DNA of 64,000 nt from Atribacteria bacterium SCGC AAA255-G05 (GCA_000405605.1 ASPA01000002.1:27557-91556), one strand, 5' to 3'; counted from the first letter of the stretch, positions 1-8,195 are shown. The notes: a model not told the origin generated them from the sequence alone. Program-made: numbers and translations.

Positions 1-180
1 GGGATGTGTACTCCTCCATTAGGCGTATGTATATTTACAACTGCTTCAATTGCTAAAATTTCAGTTTCGGATATGTTTAGAGATCTTTTTCCTCAGATAG
101 GTATATTATTAATAGTGTTGTTTATTATAACTTATATACCTAGCAGTGTGTTATTATTAGCAAATTTTTTAGGTCATTAA
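1..180 (+). CDS. TRAP transporter large permease (DctM-like), C-terminal end
   Basis: Partial gene that enters from the left edge in frame 1 and stops with TAA at 178-180. The 59 visible residues start with GMCTPPLGVCIF, which resembles the conserved Gly/Pro-rich loop near the end of DctM-family permeases (TRAP-T importers of C4-dicarboxylates, sugar acids and related acids). A hydrophobic helix (ILLIVLFIITYIP) follows and ends the protein. The cupin gene starts 24 bases downstream and is probably in the same operon. Substrate cannot be told from this fragment. Confidence 0.75.
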   Translation, partial: GMCTPPLGVCIFTTASIAKISVSDMFRDLFPQIGILLIVLFIITYIPSSVLLLANFLGH

Positions 181-203
181 TAAGAAAGGAGGAGAAAAAC
201 ATT

Positions 204-542
204 ATGTCAAAAGAAGAAAAAGAATTTTTTAATCCCAACAAAGATATTATATGGAGAGCTTGTAAGGGTTATCCTCCAGGAATCTATGAACAAGTACTGT
301 GCGAAGATAAAAAGGCACATACTTGGACTCGAATTGTAAAGTGGTGTGCTGGAGTAGATACACATGAAACATTAGCACATGATTGTTGGGAAGAAGTATA
401 TATCTTAGAAGGAGAGCTCATTGATACAAAAAAGAAAATTATCTGTGGTAAAGGAATGTATGCTTGTAGACCACCAGGGATGAAACACGGTCCGTATATA
501 TCTCCAAAAGGATGTTTGTTATTAGAAATTAGGTATAAATAG
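204..542 (+). CDS. Cupin domain protein
   Basis: A 112-residue single-domain protein preceded by an AGGAGG-type site. It carries a ChrR/cupin-like pattern: an acidic-aromatic stretch HDCWEEVYILEGEL around residues 69-82, then GMYACRPPGMKHGPY near 85-98, in which PPGMKHG is the usual second cupin box. Such small cupins bind a metal and act as enzymes or sugar-acid or effector sensors. It lies 24 bases after a TRAP permease gene, which suggests a link to the imported acid. Several Cys (C20, C33, C48 region) are extra to the family core. Function not assigned further. Confidence 0.7.
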   Translation: MSKEEKEFFNPNKDIIWRACKGYPPGIYEQVLCEDKKAHTWTRIVKWCAGVDTHETLAHDCWEEVYILEGELIDTKKKIICGKGMYACRPPGMKHGPYISPKGCLLLEIRYK

Positions 543-655
543 AAATTAAGTATATTAAATAATTGGTTATCTATGACAAGTGACAATTCTTTGATACACT
601 TTTTATTGCCCAGTTACCATGTTAACCGTTTTCTAGTTGACTAAAACTTAAAACA

Positions 656-835
656 ATAAGAGATGCTTTGTATAACTTAGGATTATATGGATATGATGAT
701 ATGGAATTGGAAGTAATAAAAGACCTGAAGATATTAATTATAGAATATTACGAAGATTTAAAAAATGAAAGAGAATTGAGTCAAACTTTAAAAAGAATGA
801 TGGTTTATTATGAAGAAATAATAGAAGAAAAGTAA
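656..835 (+). pseudogene. Unidentified reading-frame remnant
   Basis: An open stretch of 59 codons ending at TAA 833-835 without a convincing start or ribosome binding site. It reads as a charged helical peptide (LYNLGLYGYDDMELEV near the start, YYEEIIEEK at the end). It has coding-like composition but no family I recognise. It lies in the gene-poor stretch 543-1527 and is most likely the tail of a decayed gene. Confidence 0.3.
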
Positions 836-929
836 TATACAATTTAAAAAAATAGAGTTACAGCGATAATTAATAAATTACAGATAGAATATAGTCAAAA
901 AAGCATAATTATGAATTGCTTAAATATAA

Positions 930-1097
930 AGGGAACCTATTTTACCAGTATATTTTTCTCATAGTAGAAGAGATATGCCAAGAAAACTTTCAGATAAATT
1001 TAGACAATCTTTAAAAATTAATGGGGATAATTTTGAGAATTTAAAAAATTGTTATGTTAGCAGAGAAGATTATATCGAAATTCTAAAAGAAAAATGA
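930..1097 (+). pseudogene. Unidentified reading-frame remnant
   Basis: Open from 930 to TGA at 1095-1097, 55 codons, with an internal ATG at 975 that would give a 40-residue peptide. It ends CYVSREDYIEILKEK, which looks like the C-terminus of a larger protein. There is no good ribosome binding site. A hairpin with a T-rich tail (1137-1168) follows. The family is not recognised. Confidence 0.25.
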
Positions 1098-1136
1098 CTT
1101 ATACAATAATTGAATAAAATAGTAAAATATTCACCA

Positions 1137-1168
1137 AAATCCTTGCTTTAAGAAAGTAGGGATTTTTA
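1137..1168 (+). terminator. Probable rho-independent terminator
   Basis: AAATCC at 1137-1142 and CTTT pair with AAAG and GGATTT (ending near 1165), and the stem runs into TTTTT. It would end transcription from the remnants at 656-1097. Confidence 0.45.
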
Positions 1169-1315
1169 TTATTACTTGAAGTATTAGATTTTTAAAGAGT
1201 GTGTATTAAGTAGATGAAAGGTGGGAGGGGTTCTGATCATAATATAATATGATTGTAAAGAAAAATAAAAAGGCGGTGAAAACTGCTCTTTATTAATTAT
1301 AACTATATTTTGCAT

Positions 1316-1353
1316 GGAAGGGGGTCCTTCTTGTATCAGGAAGGATTCCTTTC
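1316..1353 (+). promoter_or_regulatory. Long imperfect hairpin upstream of the DUF1659 cluster
   Basis: TCCTTC (1325-1330) pairs with GAAGGA (1340-1345). The outer arms 1316-1323 and 1346-1353 extend the stem with a few G-T pairs. The loop is nine bases. A weak T/A-rich tail follows. It could be a terminator or part of the leader of the genes starting at 1528. The same GGAAGG/CCTTCC theme recurs in the hairpin at 2190-2222. Bases 1169-1527 otherwise hold no gene I can support. Confidence 0.4.
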
Positions 1354-1527
1354 TATTTTAATATAATAACGAGCAATTAAAAGGATACCAAAGAAAAAAG
1401 AACCTTTATGTATTAAAGAAGCTGATAATGCTCTAATGTTGACTAATACATGGAAATATGATAATATATTCATATACTTCTTGGTTTTACTTGATTCAAA
1501 ATCCATAAAAAAGGAGGTGAAAAATAA

Positions 1528-1755
1528 ATGGCCACAGTAATCACTGTTCCCCGTGATTCATCCTTACAGTTCAGACTGGTAGTAGGTACCAATCCGGGTA
1601 CCGGAGCTCCTACCATCAACAGCAAGACCTTTGGTAATATTAAATCAACTGCCTTAGATCAAGATGCCTATGATACAGCTACCGCTTTAGTAGGTTTGCA
1701 GAAGTATACTGTAGATGAAATCAGACTTGGAAAAGAATCCCAACTTACTGAATAG
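1528..1755 (+). CDS. DUF1659 domain protein
   Basis: A 75-residue protein whose sequence (VVGTNPGTGAPTINSKTF, then DAYDTATALVGLQKYTVDEI) matches the DUF1659 family, small proteins of unknown function found in Firmicutes-type bacteria, usually next to DUF2922 and YvrJ genes. The ribosome binding site AAGGAGGTGA is close to a full anti-Shine-Dalgarno complement, so strong translation is expected. Start ATG at 1528 is fixed by that site. It heads the cluster 1528-3188. In other genomes this cluster lies outside obvious prophages. Biochemical role unknown. Confidence 0.75.
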   Translation: MATVITVPRDSSLQFRLVVGTNPGTGAPTINSKTFGNIKSTALDQDAYDTATALVGLQKYTVDEIRLGKESQLTE

Positions 1756-1895
1756 CAAATTAGTCGTTGTGGATAGTGAATAGCCGTTAGCAGGGAAGGG
1801 GGGATAATAGCAAAGGAACGGCTAATAACTAAAACTAAAAACCGATAACAGATTTACCAGATGGTAAATCCTTAAAAAGGAGGTGAAAAAAAATA

Positions 1896-2168
1896 ATGGC
1901 TACCGAATTAGGGGATGTAACTAGTTACAAAAGACTCTATCTGCAATTCAGGGATAGTGCTGCAAAAACTGTCAACCTCACTTTGGACAATCCCAAAAAT
2001 TTAGATGATGGAGATTATGCAGACTTAGCTGCACAAGATGCAGCTATAGAAGGAGTTATGGATACGATTATCGCTAAGAACGTCTTCCATAATAGCGGCA
2101 ATGACCTAGTGGCTAAAGTCAATGCCAGAATCCTTGATTATAAGTCTACTGATGTTGTGGATGTATAA
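1896..2168 (+). CDS. DUF2922 domain protein
   Basis: A 90-residue protein with the DUF2922 pattern: LYLQFRDSAAKTVNLTLDNP near residues 12-31, then a helical DYADLAAQDAAIEGVMDTII and a short C-terminal strand. DUF2922 members are small, lack transmembrane segments and are the usual partner of DUF1659 and YvrJ. The ribosome binding site AAGGAGGTGA repeats that of the preceding gene, 140 bases upstream, which suggests matched high expression. It is followed by a stable hairpin (2190-2222) that may set lower expression of the downstream lysis-like genes. Function unknown. Confidence 0.75.
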   Translation: MATELGDVTSYKRLYLQFRDSAAKTVNLTLDNPKNLDDGDYADLAAQDAAIEGVMDTIIAKNVFHNSGNDLVAKVNARILDYKSTDVVDV

Positions 2169-2189
2169 CTTTAATATATTGTAATATTT

Positions 2190-2222
2190 CTCCTTGGAAG
2201 GGCCGCGGACCTTCCCTGGGAG
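2190..2222 (+). promoter_or_regulatory. GC-rich hairpin between DUF2922 and the holin-like gene
   Basis: CTCC (2190-2193) and GGAAGG (2196-2201) pair with CCTTCC (2210-2215) and GGGAG (2218-2222) around the loop GCCGCGGA. No T-tract follows; instead the AAAGGAG site of the next gene does. It may be an mRNA-stabilising or partial attenuating hairpin rather than a full terminator. Confidence 0.5.
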
Positions 2223-2239
2223 ATAGAAAGGAGCAATAA

Positions 2240-2602
2240 ATGTTAGAAGGTTTTATCACGAAATATCTATTAGATTTCACTCTGGTTTTTCTGGTTGGCC
2301 TGGCCTCTAAATTTATGATCAATAAGTTTGGCCAGGATAGGACAGATAAAATAAAAGAGGCCATTCTGGCAGCTATGCTTTGGGCAGAGGAAGAACTTGG
2401 CATAGGAAACGGTGAGGAAAAATGGAAAATAGCCTGGGTAAAGTTGATTGAAATATTGAAGAAACAAAAGGTTGAATTAAAAGAGGGTGAAATATCCTAT
2501 GTAAAGGATCTGATGAAGGCTACTGTCCCGGAGGTGAACGAAATTATTTATAAGGCCATGCCTGATGTCGTAAGGAACGGCAGGACCTTAAAATATAAAT
2601 AA
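2240..2602 (+). CDS. Phage holin LLH-family-like protein
   Basis: A 120-residue protein with one N-terminal membrane segment (about residues 8-27, LLDFTLVFLVGLASKF). A helical cytoplasmic part contains AMLWAEEELGIGNGEEKW, the Trp-Ala-Glu-Glu/Gly-x-Gly-x-x-Lys pattern of LLH-type holins. In phages these make membrane holes that release endolysin. Here the gene stops at 2602 and the peptidase gene starts at 2603, so translation is probably coupled. Ribosome binding site AAAGGAG. No capsid, tail or integrase genes are near, so this is a stand-alone lysis-like pair, not a visible prophage. Confidence 0.6.
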   Translation: MLEGFITKYLLDFTLVFLVGLASKFMINKFGQDRTDKIKEAILAAMLWAEEELGIGNGEEKWKIAWVKLIEILKKQKVELKEGEISYVKDLMKATVPEVNEIIYKAMPDVVRNGRTLKYK

Positions 2603-2995
2603 ATGATGGGTATAATTAATGATATAGAATTAACTGAATATTTTTCTTTATATGAGTTTGAGTGTCCCTGCTGTAAGCGGGTTATGCTGTCTCCGGACCT
2701 TTTTGCCAGGTTAAATCATTTAAGGATGGTGATAAATAGGCCAGTATATATCAACTCCGGATACCGGTGTCCGGAGGAAAATCATAAGGTAGGAGGAGTT
2801 CCCGGTTCTTATCATCTCCTAGGTATGGCGGTAGATATTCATGTAAAGGATTATTTGCTTTATGATCTTCTCCTATTTGCTCAGGAAATAGGATTTAATG
2901 GTATTGGATTTTATGAAAAGAAAGATTTCTTACATCTCGATATGAGGCCTGGACCAAAACGCTTTTGGAAAGGAAAAGAATTAATTGGATATTGA
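2603..2995 (+). CDS. Peptidase M15A family (zinc D-Ala-D-Ala carboxypeptidase/endolysin-like)
   Basis: A 130-residue catalytic domain without signal peptide. The three zinc ligands of M15A are visible: H71 in GSYHLLG, D78 in MAVDIH and H111 in FLHLDM. SGYRCPEEN at 52-60 is the usual preceding motif. The family cuts D-Ala-D-Ala cross-links of peptidoglycan and includes phage endolysins. An N-terminal Cys-rich piece (C21, C23, C24) is a common extra in this subgroup. The gene starts right after the holin stop and overlaps the YvrJ start by 11 bases, giving a tight three-gene unit. Lacking a signal, it would need the holin-like partner or lysis to reach the wall. Confidence 0.8.
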   Translation: MMGIINDIELTEYFSLYEFECPCCKRVMLSPDLFARLNHLRMVINRPVYINSGYRCPEENHKVGGVPGSYHLLGMAVDIHVKDYLLYDLLLFAQEIGFNGIGFYEKKDFLHLDMRPGPKRFWKGKELIGY

Positions 2996-3188
2996 ATATG
3001 TACTAAAGTTAATAGCAAATAATGGGTTTCCTCTGGTGCTTTCTATCTACCTGGTATATAAATTGGAATTTTTTATTACCGAAATCATCAAAAATCAAAA
3101 GGAATTTTCCCAGGATATTACTGCTGAAATCAAAGAAATTAAGAAAACAATCAATGATCTACGCGTAGATTTTGCAAGAAATCAATGA
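2985..3188 (+). CDS. yvrJ: YvrJ family protein
   Basis: A 67-residue protein: one membrane segment with the YvrJ signature LIANNGFPLVLSIYLVYKLE (residues 8-27), then a charged coiled-coil tail (EIKEIKKTINDL). YvrJ proteins are of unknown role and travel with DUF1659 and DUF2922. The start overlaps the end of the peptidase gene, so it is translated from the same message. Topology suggests a bitopic protein with the coiled coil in the cytoplasm; a holin-like or BhlA-like role is possible but unproven. Confidence 0.75.
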   Translation: MDIEYVLKLIANNGFPLVLSIYLVYKLEFFITEIIKNQKEFSQDITAEIKEIKKTINDLRVDFARNQ

Positions 3189-3530
3189 AACCATTGAAAA
3201 ATAAGGGTTTTAGCGTTTTTTAAAAAAGCTTCGTATTTGGCGTATATGAGGTGTATTTAAAAAATACGATGAATTATACCAACGCTCTTAAAACAGGGGC
3301 TTAAAACAGGCTTAAATAAGATGTTATTTTTCATGATTTATGAAATACCCCGTTTATATCCTTATTTCCTCCTGTATACTCTCTTTATCTTCTGTATTCT
3401 CTTCATTTCTTACATATTTGCCTTTGCGTTGCACATAGACAGGTTTGCAAGAAATTATATTAAAATGCTAAACTTTCAATTAGCTTTTTTAGTTAAATTG
3501 ACATATAAAACAATATAGTTATTATAGCCA
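3189..3530. other. AT-rich intergenic stretch without a supported gene
   Basis: Contains short palindromic A/T runs (TTTTTTAAAAAAGC near 3220, GTATTT/AAATAC near 3252-3266) that may end the YvrJ transcript. A 65-codon hydrophobic open frame at 3321-3518 lacks a ribosome binding site and has strongly biased composition, so I do not call it a gene. Confidence 0.5.
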
Positions 3531-3658
3531 TTCATAATAGTCAATTTCAACATACCTACAGAGTGTTTCTAAAGGTGCTTCTTTAAAAAGATTATCAGAT
3601 ATTTCCACTTCCTTAAGCTCTCATCTAAGAATTCTCTTTCAACTTTTCTGTCAAGCAC
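3531..3658 (-). pseudogene. Frameshifted gene remnant, family not recognised
   Basis: On the minus strand an AGGAGG site precedes a GTG at 3658 that reads MLDRKVEREFLDESL and then loses frame. The next frame continues with VEISDNLFKEAPLETLCRY and VEIDYYEW up to about 3531. A good ribosome binding site with coding-like sequence split between frames indicates a broken short gene. Confidence 0.35.
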
Positions 3659-3862
3659 GATATTTCCTCCTATCAATGACTGAATTGAATTTAGATTAAA
3701 CTCAACCTTGCTCGAGCGTCTAGAATAAATATTAGATCCCATTTACTTTCCTCTAAAGTAAGATTCTGGCATAAGGATGAGTTTTTAGGTATGTAAAAAG
3801 TTAAAAATATTGAGCTTAATTTAGTCCACTTTTGAAATGTAACTAACAAATCACAGTTTGAC

Positions 3863-3891
3863 TTGACAAATATAAAAAAGTATTTTATTAT
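3863..3891 (+). promoter_or_regulatory. Sigma-70-type promoter of the IclR gene
   Basis: TTGACA at 3863-3868, 17-base spacer, TATTAT at 3886-3891. Transcription would start near 3898, at the left arm of the palindrome at 3900-3922. Confidence 0.6.
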
Positions 3892-3899
3892 ATAATAAA

Positions 3900-3922
3900 T
3901 TGTTTTGCATATAACAAAACGA
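3900..3922 (+). promoter_or_regulatory. Operator-like inverted repeat, likely IclR self-binding site
   Basis: TTGTTTTG (3900-3907) and CAAAACGA (3915-3922) form an inverted repeat, 7 of 8 positions matching, with a 7-base centre. It sits just after the promoter and before the IclR start, as expected of an autoregulatory operator. Binding by this IclR protein is inferred. Confidence 0.5.
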
Positions 3923-3956
3923 TTATTATAATAAAATTAAATAGTAAGGATCCTAA

Positions 3957-4742
3957 ATGGAAAATAAAGCAATTTATATTAATAAATCATTAGTAAAGGC
4001 ATTAACTATCATAGATTTATTTGATGACCACATACAAAAATTATCTGAAAAAGAAATAGCTGATAAATTGAGTTCTACATCAAGTACAGTTTACCCTATA
4101 TTATTCACATTTGAAAAATATGGATATCTTGAAAGAAGTAAAAAAGATAAAAAATATAGTATCGGATTAGCATTTTTAAGAAAAGGAAATTTAGTATTAA
4201 AAAAATTAGATATTCGCAACTGTGCGCAACCATTTTTAGAACAATTGATGTTATCTTGCAATGAAAATGTTCACTTAGCAATGCTGGATAATGGAAAGGT
4301 TATGTATATTGATAGAAAAGAGGCAGGACAGAGTCTTATGATTCGTTCTTACATTGGTAAAAAGGTACCAGCAAATTGTACTGCTTTAGGGAAAGCAATG
4401 ATCGCCTTTTTAGAAGAACAAGAACTAGAAGTTTTTTTAGAAAAAGAGGAATTAGTTCGAATGACAGAAAACAGTATTGTGGATGCAAATGATCTGAAAG
4501 CTGAATTAGAAAAAGTAAGGCGCAATGGATATGCAATTGAAATTGAAGAATTTCAAAAAGGGGGAGTTTGTTTAGCTGCTCCCATAAGGAACCATATAGG
4601 AAATGTAATTGCAGCTATAAGTATTTCAGTTCCAAAGAGTAGATTTTTAGATTTAGATAATAATACATCAAAAGAGCTCATTAAAGAAATAAAAAACACA
4701 GCTTTAAATATTTCTAAAAACATGGGTTATTTAGAAGACTAA
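3957..4742 (+). CDS. IclR family transcriptional regulator (KdgR-like)
   Basis: A 261-residue protein of normal IclR length. An N-terminal winged helix-turn-helix (about residues 10-65, with LSEKEIADKLSSTSSTVYPI) is followed by an effector-binding domain (about 80-250) including NCTALGKAMIAFL and YAIEIEEFQKGGVCLAAPI. In this family small sugar acids or their breakdown products release the protein from DNA. It is immediately upstream of KDPG aldolase (24 bases) and KDG kinase, so 2-keto-3-deoxygluconate or a related acid is the likely signal. It has its own promoter and a palindrome at 3900-3922. The ribosome binding site is weak (AAGGAT). Confidence 0.85.
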   Translation: MENKAIYINKSLVKALTIIDLFDDHIQKLSEKEIADKLSSTSSTVYPILFTFEKYGYLERSKKDKKYSIGLAFLRKGNLVLKKLDIRNCAQPFLEQLMLSCNENVHLAMLDNGKVMYIDRKEAGQSLMIRSYIGKKVPANCTALGKAMIAFLEEQELEVFLEKEELVRMTENSIVDANDLKAELEKVRRNGYAIEIEEFQKGGVCLAAPIRNHIGNVIAAISISVPKSRFLDLDNNTSKELIKEIKNTALNISKNMGYLED

Positions 4743-4766
4743 TAAATAATTGGGAGAGCAATCATA

Positions 4767-5435
4767 ATGAAAGCTAATACATTAGATATTATTAAAAAGA
4801 ATAGAGTCATAGTAGTTATCAGGTTGAACGAATCAAGGAAAATATTAAAAATAGTAGAAGCACTTATGAAAGGTGGTATTAAATGTCTCGAAATAACGTG
4901 TACAGTACCTAATGCCTTGAAAATTATTAAAGAGATTAGTGAAAATATAGGGCAAAACTTTAGGGTGGGGGCTGGGACTGTTCTGAATTCAGAAATAGCA
5001 AGAGCAGCAATTTATGCAGGCGCCGAATTTATAGTTGCACCAAACACAAACCATGAAGTAATCAATGTTTGTAAAAAATGCGACAAAGTTATTATCCCTG
5101 GAGCATTTACTCCTACAGAAATTTTTAATGCTTGGGAGAAGGGAGCAGACATTGTAAAAGTTTTTCCTGCTAGTTATTTTGGACCTAAATATTTTGTTGA
5201 CATTAAGGGGCCTTACCCGCAAATTAATTTAATGCCTACAGGTGGAGTAAGTATAGAGAATGCAGCTGATTTTATTCAATCAGGTGCCTATGCTGTTTCT
5301 ATTGGAAAGGATCTGCTTAATAATGATGCTATAACAAAAGATAAATTCGATATTATTACCGAGAATGCTAAGAGGTTAGTCGAAAAAATTAACGAAGTTA
5401 AAGATGTTAAAAACGGAAATAATAATATAACTTAA
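4767..5435 (+). CDS. eda: KDPG/KHG aldolase
   Basis: A 222-residue class I aldolase with the family landmarks: R19 in VVIR, E42 in LEITCTVPNA, GAGTVL at 68-73, and the Schiff-base lysine K131 in DIVKVFPAS, then PTGGVS for phosphate binding. It splits 2-keto-3-deoxy-6-phosphogluconate to pyruvate and glyceraldehyde 3-phosphate (related members use the galactonate or hydroxyglutarate analogue). It follows the IclR gene by 24 bases and precedes the matching kinase, the last two steps of uronate/aldonate breakdown. Confidence 0.88.
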   Translation: MKANTLDIIKKNRVIVVIRLNESRKILKIVEALMKGGIKCLEITCTVPNALKIIKEISENIGQNFRVGAGTVLNSEIARAAIYAGAEFIVAPNTNHEVINVCKKCDKVIIPGAFTPTEIFNAWEKGADIVKVFPASYFGPKYFVDIKGPYPQINLMPTGGVSIENAADFIQSGAYAVSIGKDLLNNDAITKDKFDIITENAKRLVEKINEVKDVKNGNNNIT

Positions 5436-5545
5436 AAATACAAAATGTTTACATTAAACATTTATTATTCTATAAAAAGCACTTGCACGCTATTAAAGAA
5501 AGTATATGAATTTACAAATAAAAAACTAAAAGGAAAGTTATAAAG

Positions 5546-6550
5546 ATGTATGATTTAGTTACATTTGGTGAAATGCTATTAAGATTAGGTGCACCAAACT
5601 TTCAGAAAATTGAACAAGCGAACTATTTTAATATAGGAATTACTGGTGCTGAGATGAATGCCTGTACTGTTACAAGCCGTTTTGGCTTAAAAACAGCTCA
5701 TATAACAAAACTACCAAGAAACCCCTTAGGGCGAATGGTTATTAATAAAATACGCGAACAAGGCATTGATATATCCCATATAGTCTGGTCAGAAGGTGGT
5801 AGAGTAGGATTATTTTATCTTGAATTTGGTGCAATGCCCAGAGTAAATTCAGTTATATATGATAGAGCAAATTCGACAATGAGCGAAATTAAACCAGGAG
5901 AAGTTAATTGGAATTCAATATTTAAAGGGACTAAAGTTTTTTGTGTCTGTGGTACACTGCCTGCTTTAAGTGATTCTGCTGCTGAGGCAACTAAGGAAGC
6001 ACTTATTGCTGCGAAGAATAATAATGTAGAAGTAAATTTTGATCTTAATTACAGAGCCAAGTTGTGGTCAGAAGAAAAGGCACAAGAGGTTCTTGCCCCA
6101 CTTATGAAATATTGTGATATTTTAATTACTACCGAAGAAGATATTTTCAGAGTATTTAAAATTAAAGAGGACAATCATAAGTCAACTGCTAAAAGGCTTC
6201 AGGAGAAGTTTGGTTTTAAGGTAGTTGTTATTACCTTAAGGGAAAATCTAACTGTTTTGAAAAATAACTGGTCAGCTATCGCTTATTCCGATGGGCAATT
6301 TTATGATGATTTAACTTATGAAATAGAACTTGTTGACCGGGTTGGTGGAGGTGATGCATTTACTGGTGGTTTCCTTTATGCATATATAAAGTTTGATAAG
6401 GATATCAAGAAATGTCTTAAGTATGGCAATGCATCGAGCGCATTAAAACAAACGATACCAGGAGATTTAAATTGGAGTACACTTGAAGAAGTTGAAGAGC
6501 TAATAAAGCGTGGTTCAGGAGCGGGGATGAGTTTAAGAATTAAAAGATAA
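5546..6550 (+). CDS. kdgK: 2-keto-3-deoxygluconate kinase, PfkB family
   Basis: A 334-residue ribokinase-fold sugar kinase. The PfkB signature VGGGDAFTGG is at 266-275 with D270 as catalytic base, and the N-terminal sugar-binding start is FGEMLLRL. Length and the FDLNYR motif (165-170) are typical of KDG kinases. It phosphorylates 2-keto-3-deoxygluconate to give the substrate of the aldolase encoded 110 bases upstream. The ribosome binding site is AAGGAAAG. Substrate assignment rests on neighbours; other PfkB sugars cannot be excluded by sequence alone. Confidence 0.8.
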   Translation: MYDLVTFGEMLLRLGAPNFQKIEQANYFNIGITGAEMNACTVTSRFGLKTAHITKLPRNPLGRMVINKIREQGIDISHIVWSEGGRVGLFYLEFGAMPRVNSVIYDRANSTMSEIKPGEVNWNSIFKGTKVFCVCGTLPALSDSAAEATKEALIAAKNNNVEVNFDLNYRAKLWSEEKAQEVLAPLMKYCDILITTEEDIFRVFKIKEDNHKSTAKRLQEKFGFKVVVITLRENLTVLKNNWSAIAYSDGQFYDDLTYEIELVDRVGGGDAFTGGFLYAYIKFDKDIKKCLKYGNASSALKQTIPGDLNWSTLEEVEELIKRGSGAGMSLRIKR

Positions 6551-6887
6551 TTTTTTAAAAATAAGTTATTCTTTCTTTATCATGAGCTTTTCTCTTTGTC
6601 TTAAAAAGTAAAAATTATTTATTTTTGCTCAGTCGATTATATAAGGCAAAGATACGTCCTGATTATAATCTTTTTTTTAAATATCTTTAATGCTGAATTA
6701 ATCATAAGAATATCTTGCCGAGAAAGTGCAAAATAAAGGCTTTCAAAATTTTCCGAAAGACTCATTGTTCGCATTGAAGGGAGGTGAAGGGAGAGTAAAA
6801 ATTATTTGTATTGGTTAGTCAGTCAATATTGTTTTTAACAGGATGAAAGAAATAAACTAAAATAAAATTTAAATATGGAGGTTTATA
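6551..6887. other. Intergenic region before the ABC importer
   Basis: No supported gene. The stretch has T-rich runs after kdgK and ends with a GGAGG site at 6879-6883 for the binding protein. An isolated half-site TTGTTTTTAACA near 6830-6841 resembles one side of the IclR operator at 3900-3922 and could be a second, weaker site. A GAGGTGAAGGGAG run near 6781-6793 looks like a ribosome binding site without a gene. Confidence 0.35.
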
Positions 6888-8156
6888 ATGAAAAAAAATA
6901 TTATATTATTACTGATTATAATTTTTGTGATTTGCGTTATCACATCTCCTTTGTTTGCTCAGGAAAAAAAGGAGGAGGTTATTGAATTGGAGTTTCCATC
7001 ATGGCAGTGGAGTGAAACTGGGTATAGGGATTGGTTTCAGCTTGCAGCAGATGAGTTTACGAAAGCTAATCCTGGTATACGTATTAAGGCAACTACTATC
7101 CCAAGTGGAGCTAACTATAATGAGTACATGATTATACGTTATGAAGCTAATGATATTCCTGAAATAAATCATGTACAGGGAGCACGGTTCCATCAGTTCT
7201 ATAAGGCGGGATACTTAGAGTCACTCGATGGATATCCTGGATTTAAAGAACTTAAATCAAAATTCCTTGAGAATTTTTGGGATTTTTCAGTTGTTGACGG
7301 TCAGCAATTTTTTATTCCCATGTCCACCTACAGCAAGTTGTTATTTTATAATAAAGAAATGTTTGACGAAGCAGGTGTTTCCTATCCTGAGACTTGGAAT
7401 TCTCTAGATGACCTTGTAATAGCAGCAAAGAAATTGACTAAAACAAAAGAGAGTGGTGAGAAACAGTATGGTTATTCATGTGCTTCAAGTGGCGATAGAA
7501 TCTACTTATATGGTTGGTTACCATTAGTTTTATGCCAAGGAGTTAACATTACTACGAATGGTGTGCCTACGGCCACTTCCCCAGAGGTAATAAAAGCGAT
7601 ATCAGTATTAAGAGATCTCATTGTTTCAGGTGCAACTGCTCCAGGAATCAATTCAACACAGATGCGTCAACTTTTCTGGGAAGAAAAAGCTGCAATGTTG
7701 TATGATGGTCCATGGGTGTATTCTACTATAAAAGAATTAAATCCCAATATGATTTCCTATCTTGGTTTGGCAGGACTCCCTGGCTTCCAGGCGACTGGTA
7801 TCAGTAATGGGTTCAGCATTATTAAAAACCAAAAATACAAGGATGAAGCATGGAAGTTTATTATGTTCATGAATTCTGAGCGAATGGTAAAAGCATATTC
7901 TGAAATGACAGGACTTATTTTGCCACAAAATATACCGATTACTGAAAAAGCTATTGAAAACTTCCCTTCATTGATAAAAGTTCAAGAATATATGCCTGAA
8001 GGGATAGATAGTAATCCCGTGGGGATGGAAGAGTATGTAGGGGCTATAACAAATATTGTTTACCCAATATTGGAAGAGGTATTCTATAGTGGACTGACAC
8101 CAGAGGCGGGAGCAGAACAGATCCAGAAAGAGTTGGAAGAATTGAATAAAAACTGA
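6888..8156 (+). CDS. Sugar ABC transporter substrate-binding protein (family 1)
   Basis: A 422-residue extracellular binding protein with a 24-residue signal peptide (MKKN, a hydrophobic core, then cleavage after SPLFA). There is no lipobox Cys, so it is either periplasmic or cell-surface by another route. The mature domain shows family 1 features: LEFPSWQWSETGY start, FYNKEMFDEAGVSYPETWN (about residues 155-173) and AAMLYDGPWV (about 268-277). It binds the incoming sugar or sugar-acid derivative and delivers it to the permeases at 9827 and 10774. A strong hairpin at 8196-8226 follows and would favour this gene's message over downstream ones. Confidence 0.88.
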   Translation: MKKNIILLLIIIFVICVITSPLFAQEKKEEVIELEFPSWQWSETGYRDWFQLAADEFTKANPGIRIKATTIPSGANYNEYMIIRYEANDIPEINHVQGARFHQFYKAGYLESLDGYPGFKELKSKFLENFWDFSVVDGQQFFIPMSTYSKLLFYNKEMFDEAGVSYPETWNSLDDLVIAAKKLTKTKESGEKQYGYSCASSGDRIYLYGWLPLVLCQGVNITTNGVPTATSPEVIKAISVLRDLIVSGATAPGINSTQMRQLFWEEKAAMLYDGPWVYSTIKELNPNMISYLGLAGLPGFQATGISNGFSIIKNQKYKDEAWKFIMFMNSERMVKAYSEMTGLILPQNIPITEKAIENFPSLIKVQEYMPEGIDSNPVGMEEYVGAITNIVYPILEEVFYSGLTPEAGAEQIQKELEELNKN

Positions 8157-8195
8157 AAGCGCTACTAAATAAAAATAAAGTATGCAACGATTTAA

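Noticed and set aside
1528..3188. Prophage
   Set aside because: Only holin and peptidase are phage-like; no integrase, capsid, portal or tail gene nearby, and the DUF1659/DUF2922/YvrJ group is known outside phages.
3321..3518. 65-codon hydrophobic open frame
   Set aside because: No ribosome binding site, composition dominated by Phe/Leu/Ile/Tyr as expected of AT-rich noncoding DNA, no neighbour link.
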